Shown: piece after piece, positions 15,688-20,674 of the stretch | Layout of the letters: every line of letters starts with the position of its first letter | Numbering within the stretch: position 1 is the stretch's first letter | NCBI GenBank assembly: GCA_040508515.1 | Contig: JBEVMS010000166.1 | Span: 1-20,674 of the forward strand | Reading direction: 5' to 3' | DNA: 20,674 nucleotides | From: JBEVMS01 sp040508515 | GTDB lineage: Bacteria > Pseudomonadota > Gammaproteobacteria > Xanthomonadales > Rhodanobacteraceae | Notes under the pieces: model-generated | The model's database searches: none | What the model saw: only the letters and a program-made list of their open reading frames with translations | Told to the model about the DNA's origin: nothing | Position numbers and translations under genes: made by a program

Positions 15688-15888
15688 ATGACGCCTCTGG
15701 ACAAACCCCTGCGACGCCAAGTCATGATCGACGGCCATGCATATACGCTGGTGCTCGATCCCCTGGGACTCAAGCTGATGCGTCGCGGTTGTCGAAAGGG
15801 TATTCAACTTCTCTGGAGAGATATCGCCAACGGCGATGCTGCCATTGCCGCAGCGCTCAGCGCCTCGGTCGATAAGATGACTGACTGA
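15688..15888 (+). CDS. Small conserved protein of unknown function
   Basis: 66 residues, soluble. The pattern MTPLDKPLRRQVMIDGHAYTL then LDPLGLKLMRRGCRKGIQLLWRDI is one I recognise as a recurrent small protein of Xanthomonadales and Burkholderiales without assigned function: two beta hairpins with a 'DPxGLKLxxKGxRKGxxLxWxDL' core followed by an alanine-rich helix. The spacing of 35 bases after the DUF1269-like gene suggests co-transcription. The ribosome site before ATG 15688 is weak. Confidence 0.72.
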   Translation: MTPLDKPLRRQVMIDGHAYTLVLDPLGLKLMRRGCRKGIQLLWRDIANGDAAIAAALSASVDKMTD

Positions 15889-15920
15889 ACCATAAGTTTG
15901 GGTCGTGCAGGCATTGATCC

Positions 15921-15943
15921 CCGCGATTCAACGCGGCACCGCG
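15921..15943. repeat. Three mutually exclusive CCGCG/CGCGG arms upstream of the YciE-like gene
   Basis: CCGCG (15921-15925), CGCGG (15932-15936) and CCGCG (15939-15943): the middle arm can pair with either neighbour, giving alternative small hairpins in the 147-base gap between the 66-residue gene and the YciE-like gene. Stems are only 5 bp. Confidence 0.3.
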
Positions 15944-16035
15944 TGAACGTGTTCGATGCTTTCACGGCGCGCGTGATTCGCCTTGACGTTCGTCGTACTA
16001 CGGTTCTGCTTCACCCACGAGGTCGGAGCGGTCCC

Positions 16036-16536
16036 ATGTCTGTCAAGACCCTTGAAGAACTTTTCATCCATGAGTTGTCGGATATCTACAGCGCAGAAAA
16101 ACAGCTTACTAAAGCACTTCCCAAGCTCGTGCGAGCTTCGACGCACCCCGATTTGAAAGAAGCCTTCGAGTCCCATCTTCAAGAGACGCTGGACCAGGTG
16201 GAGCGTCTCGACCAAGTCGTGGAGCAGTTGGGGATTCGTCTGAAGCGAATCAAATGCGCCGCCATGGAGGGCCTGGTTGAGGAAGGCAAGGACGTTATTG
16301 ACGGCGTGGAACAAGGTCCCTTGCGCGACGTGGCGCTGATCGCCGGGGGAAACAAGGTCGAGCATTACGAGATTGCCTCGTATGGCACGCTTATCGCACT
16401 GGCCAATCAGCTTGGTTACGACGACGCCGTGCCCTTGCTGCAAGTAACGCTGACTGAAGAAAAAGCTGCCGATCAGAAACTGACGATGCTTGCGAAACAA
16501 GCCGCTTCTCAGCGTACCGCAGAAAAAGCCGCGTAA
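16036..16536 (+). CDS. YciE/DUF892 ferritin-like protein
   Basis: 166 residues, all-helical, the normal length for the YciE/YciF family (ferritin-like four-helix proteins, thought to bind a di-metal site). Seen: MSVKTLEELFIHELSDIYSAEKQL at the start, with Glu13 and Glu21 in helix 1, HLQETLDQVERLDQV in helix 2, MEGLVEEGKDVI in the linker and KVEHYEIASYGTLIALA in helix 3, the family's metal-ligand 'ExxHYE' segment, then an LxxTLxEEKAADQKL helix. ATG 16036 has GGAG seven bases upstream; the frame is open back to 15898, but that extension does not look like protein. In enterobacteria yciE lies with yciF and katN in an RpoS-dependent stress locus; here a Mn-catalase gene lies 700 bases downstream. 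A clear terminator follows. Confidence 0.93.
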   Translation: MSVKTLEELFIHELSDIYSAEKQLTKALPKLVRASTHPDLKEAFESHLQETLDQVERLDQVVEQLGIRLKRIKCAAMEGLVEEGKDVIDGVEQGPLRDVALIAGGNKVEHYEIASYGTLIALANQLGYDDAVPLLQVTLTEEKAADQKLTMLAKQAASQRTAEKAA

Positions 16537-16541
16537 CCGGC

Positions 16542-16577
16542 GAGGCCGCCCTCGACCAAGGGCGGGGCCTCAGTTTT
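16542..16577 (+). terminator. Intrinsic terminator after the YciE-like gene
   Basis: GAGGCCGCCCT (16542-16552), loop CGACCA, AGGGCGGGGCCTC (16559-16571): an 11-bp stem with a 2-base bulge, followed by AGTTTTCC. It starts 5 bases after the stop codon. The best terminator in the window. Confidence 0.85.
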
Positions 16578-16698
16578 CCGGTGGGCTACATGCCCGGCGT
16601 GGCGCGAATGAGCGCTGCGTGCAGCGTACTCGCCGCGTAATTTCGCGCGGGGTCGACACGTCAAGCACCAAGCTGTTTTATTCCTTTGAGGTGCTCCC

Positions 16699-16881
16699 AT
16701 GAGCGGCGACAAGTTCAATCGCGACGGCATCGATGCGAGCTGTTCTCACAAGGCAGTCAATAAAACCAAGCACCGGGGTCAGAGATTCGGTATCGGCCTC
16801 GTCCCTTGGTGGACGGCACGAACGCGAGTTGGCGCTATGAAACGCACCCGCGCGCCGTTAGAAGTTGGGAGTATGGAATGA
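16699..16881 (+). CDS. 60-residue basic ORF coupled to the DUF2188 gene
   Basis: 60 residues (starts MSGDKFNRDGIDASCSHK), basic, soluble, no family recognised. Support for being real: GAGGTG ribosome site (16688-16693) at good spacing before ATG 16699, and a 4-base ATGA overlap between its stop and the start of the DUF2188 gene. A -35/-10-like pair (TCGACA 16653-16658 and TTTTAT 16676-16681, 17-bp spacer) lies upstream but would leave a very short leader. It may be a genuine small protein, a leader ORF that lets ribosomes reach the DUF2188 start, or the remnant of a longer gene. Confidence 0.45.
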   Translation: MSGDKFNRDGIDASCSHKAVNKTKHRGQRFGIGLVPWWTARTRVGAMKRTRAPLEVGSME

Positions 16882-17099
16882 CCGGAGCGGTCGTTATTTA
16901 CATCGCGCCCCCGGTGACCCGTCGTGGTCGCTGGAGGGTAAAGTCGGAGGGTAATCCCGAGAGGGAGGCGGAAAGCCAGGAAGCCGCCATCCACGTTGCC
17001 TCCGATCGTGCCCGGATGGTCGAGGGTGCCGGTGGGGAAGCCATCATCAAGATCGAAAAGCCCGATGGTTCGTGGGAAGTTATCCGTCATCCCGGTTAG
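16878..17099 (+). CDS. DUF2188 domain protein
   Basis: 73 residues. After MTGAVVIYIAPPVTRRG comes the DUF2188 pattern: W-V-K-EG (RWRVKSEGN), an alanine-rich helix with 'ESQEAAIHVASDRARMV', then a strand pair 'GGEAIIKIEKPDGSWEVIRHPG' corresponding to 'xELIIHxxDGxIxxxxSY'. The family is small and of unknown function, common near stress genes. ATG 16878 has GGGAG six bases upstream and overlaps the previous ORF's stop; a longer frame from 16806 exists but its extra 24 residues do not fit the family. Confidence 0.8.
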   Translation: MTGAVVIYIAPPVTRRGRWRVKSEGNPEREAESQEAAIHVASDRARMVEGAGGEAIIKIEKPDGSWEVIRHPG

Positions 17100-17201
17100 C
17101 CCCGAGGGTTGACTTTGGGTGGGAGTTAATCAGGCCCAGCTTTGGGGCTTTAGCTCTTGCGTATCAGCGTGCTTTGGGCTACCCACGGGAACCTCATCGG
17201 T

Positions 17202-17243
17202 ACCGCCATGGCATCCTAACCCTGAAGGCGAGGATGCCACGGT
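17202..17243. terminator. Long hairpin between convergent DUF2188 and catalase genes
   Basis: TGGCATCCT (17209-17217) pairs with AGGATGCCA (17231-17239); the outer ACCG (17202-17205) and CGGT (17240-17243) extend the stem past a 3-base bulge, for 13 bp in all around a 13-nt loop. It lies 7 bases beyond the catalase stop and about 100 beyond the DUF2188 stop. No T-tract on either strand, so its use as a two-way terminator is an inference from position. Confidence 0.5.
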
Positions 17244-17249
17244 GATGCC

Positions 17250-18131
17250 TTACTGCTGCCTCAACGAGCCCAGATCTGCGCCTGTTACCGGATCACGCGA
17301 GGGATCGGATTGACCACGTTGGGCGAAGGCGTCGACGGCCGCTTCTTCCAATCCCGAAAGCTCGACACTGGCATCCCCATCACCACCATCGACCGGGATC
17401 GCCCCCTTCTCGTTGGGATCGAAAACTTCCCAATGCTCGCCTCGATTCCAGGAACCCGCGTGCTCCCCTTCGCCACGGGAGGAGTTGACGAATAGCTTGT
17501 CAAAGCGCGGGTCGCCCGCCAGCTTGCCGGGCGGAAAGCTCTTATCCATCGAATAGAGCGCTTTCTCAAACGACTTCTGATGAGCGATTTCACGGGTCAT
17601 CAGAAACATCAGCGCTTCACGCACGCCAACATCGTCGGTAACATTGATCAGCCGCTCGTAGACGATCTTCGCTCGCGCCTCGGCGGCAATGTTGGAGCGC
17701 AGATCGGCCGTTGGTTCTCCGATGCTGTCCACATACGCGCCACTGAAAGGCACGCCCGCCGAGTTGATCAGGGCAGGGCCCCCGCCAAAGAGAACGTGGG
17801 TGACATGACTGTCGTTACCCGCGCCGTGGAGAGCCCGGTACATTTCCGCTTGCTGGTCGATCGTCTCGGCGAGCTGACCCTTGGCCCCACGATTGAGCAT
17901 GGCCACCAAAGACCCGATGACTTCCAGATGGCTCAACTCCTCCGTGGCAATATCCAGGAGTAAATCTTTCCGGCCCGGATCTTCCTCGCCGAGGGCCTGA
18001 GTGAAGTAGCGCATGGCGGCGGCCAGTTCGCCTTGAGGCCCACCAAACTGTTCGAGGAGTAAATTGGCAAGGCCAGGATTACTTTCGGAAACACGTACGG
18101 TGTATTGCAGGCGCTTATTGTGATTGAACAT
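17250..18131 (-). CDS. Manganese catalase (KatN-like)
   Basis: 293-residue non-haem catalase that disproportionates hydrogen peroxide at a di-manganese site; family length about 260-300. Seen ligands: Glu35 (in QGELAAAMRYF), Glu65 and His68 (EELSHLEV), Glu151 (AEARAKIVYERL) and His184 (REIAHQKSFEKAL). These correspond in order to Glu35, Glu66, His69, Glu148 and His181 of the Lactobacillus plantarum enzyme. The FGGGPALINSAGVPFSGAYV segment at about 115-133 is also typical. The C-terminal ~75 residues are acidic and Gly/Asp-rich. ATG 18131 has AAAGAGAG upstream. It is divergent from dps across a palindrome-rich region, and part of the stress cluster starting at 15155. Cytoplasmic. Confidence 0.96.
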   Translation of the reverse strand: MFNHNKRLQYTVRVSESNPGLANLLLEQFGGPQGELAAAMRYFTQALGEEDPGRKDLLLDIATEELSHLEVIGSLVAMLNRGAKGQLAETIDQQAEMYRALHGAGNDSHVTHVLFGGGPALINSAGVPFSGAYVDSIGEPTADLRSNIAAEARAKIVYERLINVTDDVGVREALMFLMTREIAHQKSFEKALYSMDKSFPPGKLAGDPRFDKLFVNSSRGEGEHAGSWNRGEHWEVFDPNEKGAIPVDGGDGDASVELSGLEEAAVDAFAQRGQSDPSRDPVTGADLGSLRQQ

Positions 18132-18177
18132 GGCAGCTCTCTTTCCGTTCGGGAGATGAAAGAGTTCTCCATATCAT

Positions 18178-18192
18178 GTGCATGCCATGCAC
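18178..18192. promoter_or_regulatory. Dyad at the catalase promoter
   Basis: GTGCAT (18178-18183), GCC, ATGCAC (18187-18192), perfect arms. On the minus strand it directly precedes the -10-like TGATAT, about 47-61 bases before the catalase ATG, where a regulator could block or recruit RNA polymerase. Regulator unknown. Confidence 0.45.
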
Positions 18193-18376
18193 CCCTGACG
18201 TGATAGCGCCATGGACGCTGGTCGGCCCACGCTGCGCGTCATGGAAACATCGGTTGCCATGAGCGGCACGTTCACACAGCCTTTTACAGCCTCATCAAAA
18301 CCAGAATTTCGTGCACGTGGAGGCTGGTAAGTGAGGCGAAGCACACCTGCGTACAGTCGTCACCCTTGCCGTGCTT

Positions 18377-18388
18377 TACCGCGCGGTA
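18377..18388. promoter_or_regulatory. Perfect 12-bp palindrome upstream of dps
   Basis: TACCGCGCGGTA, centred about 92 bases before the dps ATG and close to where a -35 box for the TATAGC word would be. Candidate operator. Confidence 0.35.
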
Positions 18389-18408
18389 GACATGGCGCAT
18401 TCTGGCGT

Positions 18409-18435
18409 ATAGCGATCGATTTATTCGACGACTAT
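18409..18435. promoter_or_regulatory. Gapped 27-bp dyad at the dps promoter
   Basis: ATAG-N3-TCGA-N5-TCGA-N3-CTAT: all eight paired positions per arm match. The left ATAG overlaps the -10-like TATAGC. It resembles a LysR-type site in having ATAG/CTAT outer elements, as in OxyR operators, but the four-tetramer 11-bp OxyR spacing is not met. It ends 39 bases before the dps ATG. Confidence 0.45.
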
Positions 18436-18474
18436 TCGGTCCGTTCCTGCCAACCCACGCTCGGAGTCAGCACC

Positions 18475-18987
18475 ATGAAAGATGATGTGAAGAAGCGCCG
18501 CAAGGCACCGCTAAACACGCCCACCCTCTTGGGTGAGAAATCTTCCCGCGAAATCAGCGGCGCGCTCAATGCTTTATTGGCCGATGTGTTCGCGCTGTAC
18601 TTGAAGACGAAAAACTATCACTGGCACATGTCCGGTCCGCATTTTCGCGACTACCACCTGCTATTGGATGAGCAAAGTGTGCAGATCTTCGCCATGACCG
18701 ATGACATTGCCGAGCGTGTGCGCAAGATCGGCGGCACCACGTTGCGTTCGATCGGGCATATCGCGCGCTTACAGCGCATCTCGGACAACGATGCAGATTT
18801 CGTCACCCCTCAGGATATGCTGGCTGAACTTCGCCAGGACAACGTGAAATTGCTGAGCGAGATGCGCCGCACGCATGAGCTATGCGACGACGCCGGCGAC
18901 GTGGCAAGCGCTAGCGTGTTGGAGAACTGGATCGACGAAACCGAACGTCGCGCGTGGTTCCTGTTTGAAGCTGCTCGCACGCCGTAG
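18475..18987 (+). CDS. dps: Dps ferritin-like DNA-protection protein
   Basis: 170 residues, the typical Dps length. Dps forms a 12-mer that oxidises and stores iron using hydrogen peroxide and often coats DNA in stationary phase. Seen: a Lys/Arg-rich N-terminal tail (KDDVKKRRK) suited to DNA binding, then the ferroxidase helix pair YLKTKNYHWHMSGPHFRDYHLLLDEQ (about 42-67) with His49, His61, Asp65 and Glu66 as candidate intersubunit iron ligands, and a DDIAERVRKIGG segment that is strongly conserved in the family. ATG 18475 has GGAG at nine-base spacing and matches the family N terminus. Upstream dyads suggest regulated expression. The divergent partner is Mn-catalase, which shares the peroxide substrate. 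Confidence 0.95.
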   Translation: MKDDVKKRRKAPLNTPTLLGEKSSREISGALNALLADVFALYLKTKNYHWHMSGPHFRDYHLLLDEQSVQIFAMTDDIAERVRKIGGTTLRSIGHIARLQRISDNDADFVTPQDMLAELRQDNVKLLSEMRRTHELCDDAGDVASASVLENWIDETERRAWFLFEAARTP

Positions 18988-18997
18988 GTCTCATAGC

Positions 18998-19029
18998 GCG
19001 CGTCGCTACGCCACCATCCGGTGACGCGC
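18998..19029 (+). terminator. Possible weak terminator after dps
   Basis: GCGCGTC (18998-19004) and GACGCGC (19023-19029) pair over 7 bp with an 18-nt loop that itself can form ACC/GGT; only a TTT follows. It is 10 bases after the dps stop. Confidence 0.3.
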
Positions 19030-19062
19030 CGATTTCACTATTGACTTGCTGTCAAGAGATCG

Positions 19063-19110
19063 CCTCGCCCGCCTAGGCTGTGCGGCGCACGGGCGCGTCC
19101 TAGGCGGAGG
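19063..19110. other. Large branched stem-loop in the dps/AraC convergent gap
   Basis: CGCCTAGG (19070-19077) pairs with CCTAGGCG (19099-19106); CCTC (19063-19066) with GAGG (19107-19110) extends it past a 3-base bulge; inside the loop GTGC (19080-19083) and GCAC (19087-19090) form a second stem. A palindromic TTGAC-TTGCT-GTCAA element (19041-19055) lies just upstream. There is no T-tract, so it is not a standard terminator. It could be a small RNA, an RNA-processing element or a protein site. Confidence 0.45.
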
Positions 19111-19217
19111 GTCGTACAAGTCACCGGAATACCCGGATCATGTGGGATCTTCCATGCTCGTGCCGCTTCGCAAAACCCTTGCGGGCGTAGTGAGCTCTGA
19201 GTCTTACATGGATTGGA

Positions 19218-19787
19218 TCAGGCCGCTCCGTTTAACGTGCTGCCACGCTGCATAATCGTATGGGCGGTAGCTCGTCGGATTGCCGCCGCGCGATATTGCC
19301 CCGGTGTCATCCCGGTGACGCGGCGGAAGGTTTTGCAAAAATTGGCATGCGAAGAGAAGTGGCAAATCAAGGCTACGCTCAATACCGGCTTTTTAGGGTC
19401 TTCCAGCAGCAGCTTGGCATAAGCGATACGGCGCTCGCTGATTAACCGATGCGGCGACATGCCGGTGGCGGCTTTGAAAAAACGCGCAAAATGTGATTTG
19501 CTCAGGCATGCCACTTCGGCCAAGGTTTCGACGCTAAGCGGCCGGTCGCAGTGCATGTCGATGAATTCAAGAACCCGATGCAAACGACGCTGACTGCCGG
19601 TGGTTTCACGCTGTATGACGCCGTTTTCGGAGAGGCTGCCCGTTGGCACCATTTGCGTATCGGCTCGCAAAACCGTCGCTGCGGAGCCGTCGAACTCATA
19701 GTCCCTGGCGCGATCCACGGAGTACGCCGTGCAAGCCGTATCCTCGATAAGGGGATTGGATTGAGTTGAGCTTCGGAACATGACCAT
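19218..19787 (-). CDS. AraC-family transcriptional regulator, short
   Basis: 189 residues from ATG 19787 (ATG 19781 is nearly as good; ribosome sites are weak for both). The C-terminal ~105 residues form the AraC double helix-turn-helix: the first HTH at about 85-106 (SVETLAEVACLSKSHFARFF), the linker helix (SERRIAYAKLLLED) and the second HTH at about 134-157, ending FRRVTGMTPGQYR, the standard signature end. In the second HTH the usually invariant Gly of 'xCGFxSxSxF' is His143 (CHFSSHANF). The N-terminal ~65 residues show no cupin or other sensor domain, whereas full AraC regulators are about 280-300 residues. Cytoplasmic DNA-binding protein; target unknown. It is not near an obvious metabolic operon; the convergent neighbour is dps. 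Confidence 0.88.
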   Translation of the reverse strand: MVMFRSSTQSNPLIEDTACTAYSVDRARDYEFDGSAATVLRADTQMVPTGSLSENGVIQRETTGSQRRLHRVLEFIDMHCDRPLSVETLAEVACLSKSHFARFFKAATGMSPHRLISERRIAYAKLLLEDPKKPVLSVALICHFSSHANFCKTFRRVTGMTPGQYRAAAIRRATAHTIMQRGSTLNGAA

Positions 19788-20189
19788 TCCACGCGAGAGA
19801 ACCTACGCCACAAACTAGTTCCAGGTTCAATCAGTGTCGATTCTACCCAGAGATCATTTGCTCGGCAGTAGGTTTATAGATCTCATACTTTGGTGTAATT
19901 GCTTTGCGGGAAGTGGCCGAGCCGGAGGCGGTTCGGTGCTCAATGAGCGCGGTGGCACTGTCGCGGTAATACCGCCTGTGAGGGCTTTTCGGCATGCGCA
20001 AGCGCGAACACCGCGTGATATACGGGCTCGATGCGGCAGAGGCTGATGTGGTCGATACATTGAACGGCTCCACGGCCCTGAAATGCGGCGATGGATCGCT
20101 GGTCACGATGTGATGTCCGTCACTCTTTCACAACCATTCTGTTGAAATGGGATTCAACCCAAATAATTCATGGCCGAGGGTCGGGCCAA
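19788..20189. other. Gene-poor region between the AraC regulator and lipocalin genes
   Basis: 402 bases, with AT-richer patches than its surroundings (19850-19905 and 20125-20180). It should contain the AraC gene's promoter. Apart from a weak 39-residue ORF (19994-20113) I see no supported gene, repeat or terminator. The base composition and lack of coding signal suggest old decayed DNA, but I recognise no remnant family. Confidence 0.45.
19994..20113 (+). CDS. Candidate 39-residue ORF, doubtful
   Basis: ATG 19994 preceded by GAGGG at about 9 bases. The peptide starts MRKREHRVIYGLDAAEADVV and has a mix of charged and hydrophobic residues like a real protein, but it is too short to judge and no family is recognised. 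It could be the end of a decayed gene. Reported only because the interval is otherwise empty. Confidence 0.18.
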   Translation: MRKREHRVIYGLDAAEADVVDTLNGSTALKCGDGSLVTM

Positions 20190-20674
20190 TCAGCGCGTTT
20201 TGGCAGATGGGGTGTCAGGCGATTGCTGTGGTACCTTGCGTACGTCTTGGAGCGAATAACCCATTTGCTTTACACGACTTAGTAGTGAGTCGTAGTCGGC
20301 CTGGGAAATCGTTGGAGTGCGCGCCATGATCCAGGTGTAATCACGGGCGTCCCGAGCGACGATGGTCTGGCTGTAGTCTTCTTTCAAATACGCCACGATG
20401 TATTGAGCCTTAACTGGCCAAAATAACTGGACGCCCCATACGGCATTACCGCTGCCAGCTTTCACAAAGGCTGTGGAATGGATTGTCTTCACCGGTCCGT
20501 TATACGAGCCATTATTGAAGCGGAACGCAGTATAGATATTTCCGTCAGGCTGAAGTTTATAAGTTTCAACCGCGTTGTAGGCATTCTTCTCAAAGCGCGT
20601 GGGGATGGTCGCAATCACGTACCAATCGCCCATGAAGCGGGCAAGGTCAACATGCTCGACCGGTTTAATCGGTG
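20190..20674 (-). CDS. blc: Blc-like lipocalin (5' end outside the window)
   Basis: C-terminal 160 residues of a bacterial lipocalin; the frame remains open from ATG 20633 to the window edge and reads VEHVDLARF before the GDWYVIA motif, the expected family sequence, so the protein is cut by the window rather than starting at 20633. Seen: the lipocalin GxW motif GDWYVIATIPTRFEKNA, YKLQPDGNI, and the late D-ARDYTWIMARTPTI strand-helix block that is diagnostic for Blc/apolipoprotein D-type proteins. Blc proteins are usually outer-membrane lipoproteins binding fatty acids or lysophospholipids, expressed in stationary phase or under membrane stress; the signal peptide and lipobox would lie outside the window. 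The C terminus has a short Pro/Ser/Lys tail. Confidence 0.92.
   Translation of the reverse strand, partial: PIKPVEHVDLARFMGDWYVIATIPTRFEKNAYNAVETYKLQPDGNIYTAFRFNNGSYNGPVKTIHSTAFVKAGSGNAVWGVQLFWPVKAQYIVAYLKEDYSQTIVARDARDYTWIMARTPTISQADYDSLLSRVKQMGYSLQDVRKVPQQSPDTPSAKTR

Larger units (their letters stand above)
18132..18474. other. Divergent regulatory region of Mn-catalase and dps
   Basis: 343 bases with no supported gene; the frame of dps is open back to 18331, but the extra 48 codons have no family resemblance. It holds three palindromic elements, listed separately (18178-18192, 18377-18388, 18409-18435), and -10-like words for both directions (TGATAT on the minus strand at 18171-18176; TATAGC on the plus strand at 18408-18413). 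Confidence 0.6.

Noticed and set aside
15898..16035. Longer N terminus of the YciE-like protein
   Set aside because: The extra 46 codons have no family resemblance, and a good ribosome site precedes ATG 16036.
18409..18435. Classical OxyR operator (four ATAG/CTAT tetramers spaced by 7)
   Set aside because: Only the outer ATAG and CTAT are present and they are 23 bp apart, not on the 11-bp register; kept only as an unassigned dyad.
20190..20633. Lipocalin as an N-terminally truncated pseudogene starting at 20633
   Set aside because: The frame is open upstream of 20633 to the window edge and encodes the conserved residues before GDWY, so the truncation is due to the window.
1..20674. Mobile elements, tRNA/rRNA genes, CRISPR arrays
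   Set aside because: No transposase or integrase-like frame, no long terminal inverted repeats, no cloverleaf and no regularly spaced repeats were seen on reading both strands.

Overview
The window looks like a chromosomal segment of a GC-rich gammaproteobacterium, most likely in the Xanthomonadales (Rhodanobacteraceae or Xanthomonadaceae). This is an inference from gene content (WbpM-type sugar dehydratase next to galU, a phasin-like protein, phosphoketolase plus short acetate kinase, DUF892/Mn-catalase/Dps stress genes) and from the compact GC-rich coding style. No rRNA, tRNA, CRISPR array, insertion sequence or prophage gene was seen.

Layout. 1-2114 (+): the 3' part of a membrane-type nucleotide-sugar dehydratase/epimerase overlaps galU by 4 nt and ends at a strong hairpin, which makes a surface-polysaccharide precursor unit. 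2411-3703 (+): a DadA/PuuB-like FAD amine or amino-acid oxidase, convergent with the next block. 3747-11971 (-): six genes in one direction. In transcription order they are a secreted/membrane beta-lactamase-fold serine hydrolase, a PIG3-type quinone oxidoreductase, an MBL-fold hydrolase, a small unknown protein, phosphoketolase and acetate kinase. The last two are coupled by a TGATG overlap and form a phosphoketolase bypass that yields acetyl phosphate, then acetate and ATP. 11972-12843: a gene-poor stretch that appears to hold the decayed, frameshifted receiver domain of a FixJ/NarL-like response regulator and a doubtful 61-residue ORF. 12844-14793 (-): a phasin-like protein and a 14-TM DHA2 (MdtD-like) exporter.

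15155-18987 is a stress-defence cluster. On + it has a glycine-zipper DUF1269-like protein, a 66-residue conserved small protein, a YciE/DUF892 ferritin-like protein, a 60-residue unknown ORF overlapping by ATGA a DUF2188 protein, and Dps. On - it has a manganese catalase. Catalase and dps are divergent around a 343-bp region rich in palindromes. The association resembles the yciGFE-katN locus of enterobacteria: peroxide removal plus iron sequestration and DNA protection, probably in stationary phase.

18988-20674: a convergent gap with a large branched stem-loop, a short AraC-family regulator (-) without a recognisable sensor domain, a 400-bp gene-poor region, and the C-terminal part of a Blc-like lipocalin (-) that runs off the window.

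No clearly undescribed multi-gene system was found. The least explained items are the small ORF translationally coupled to DUF2188, the decayed response regulator, the palindromes around catalase/dps, and the branched intergenic stem-loop.
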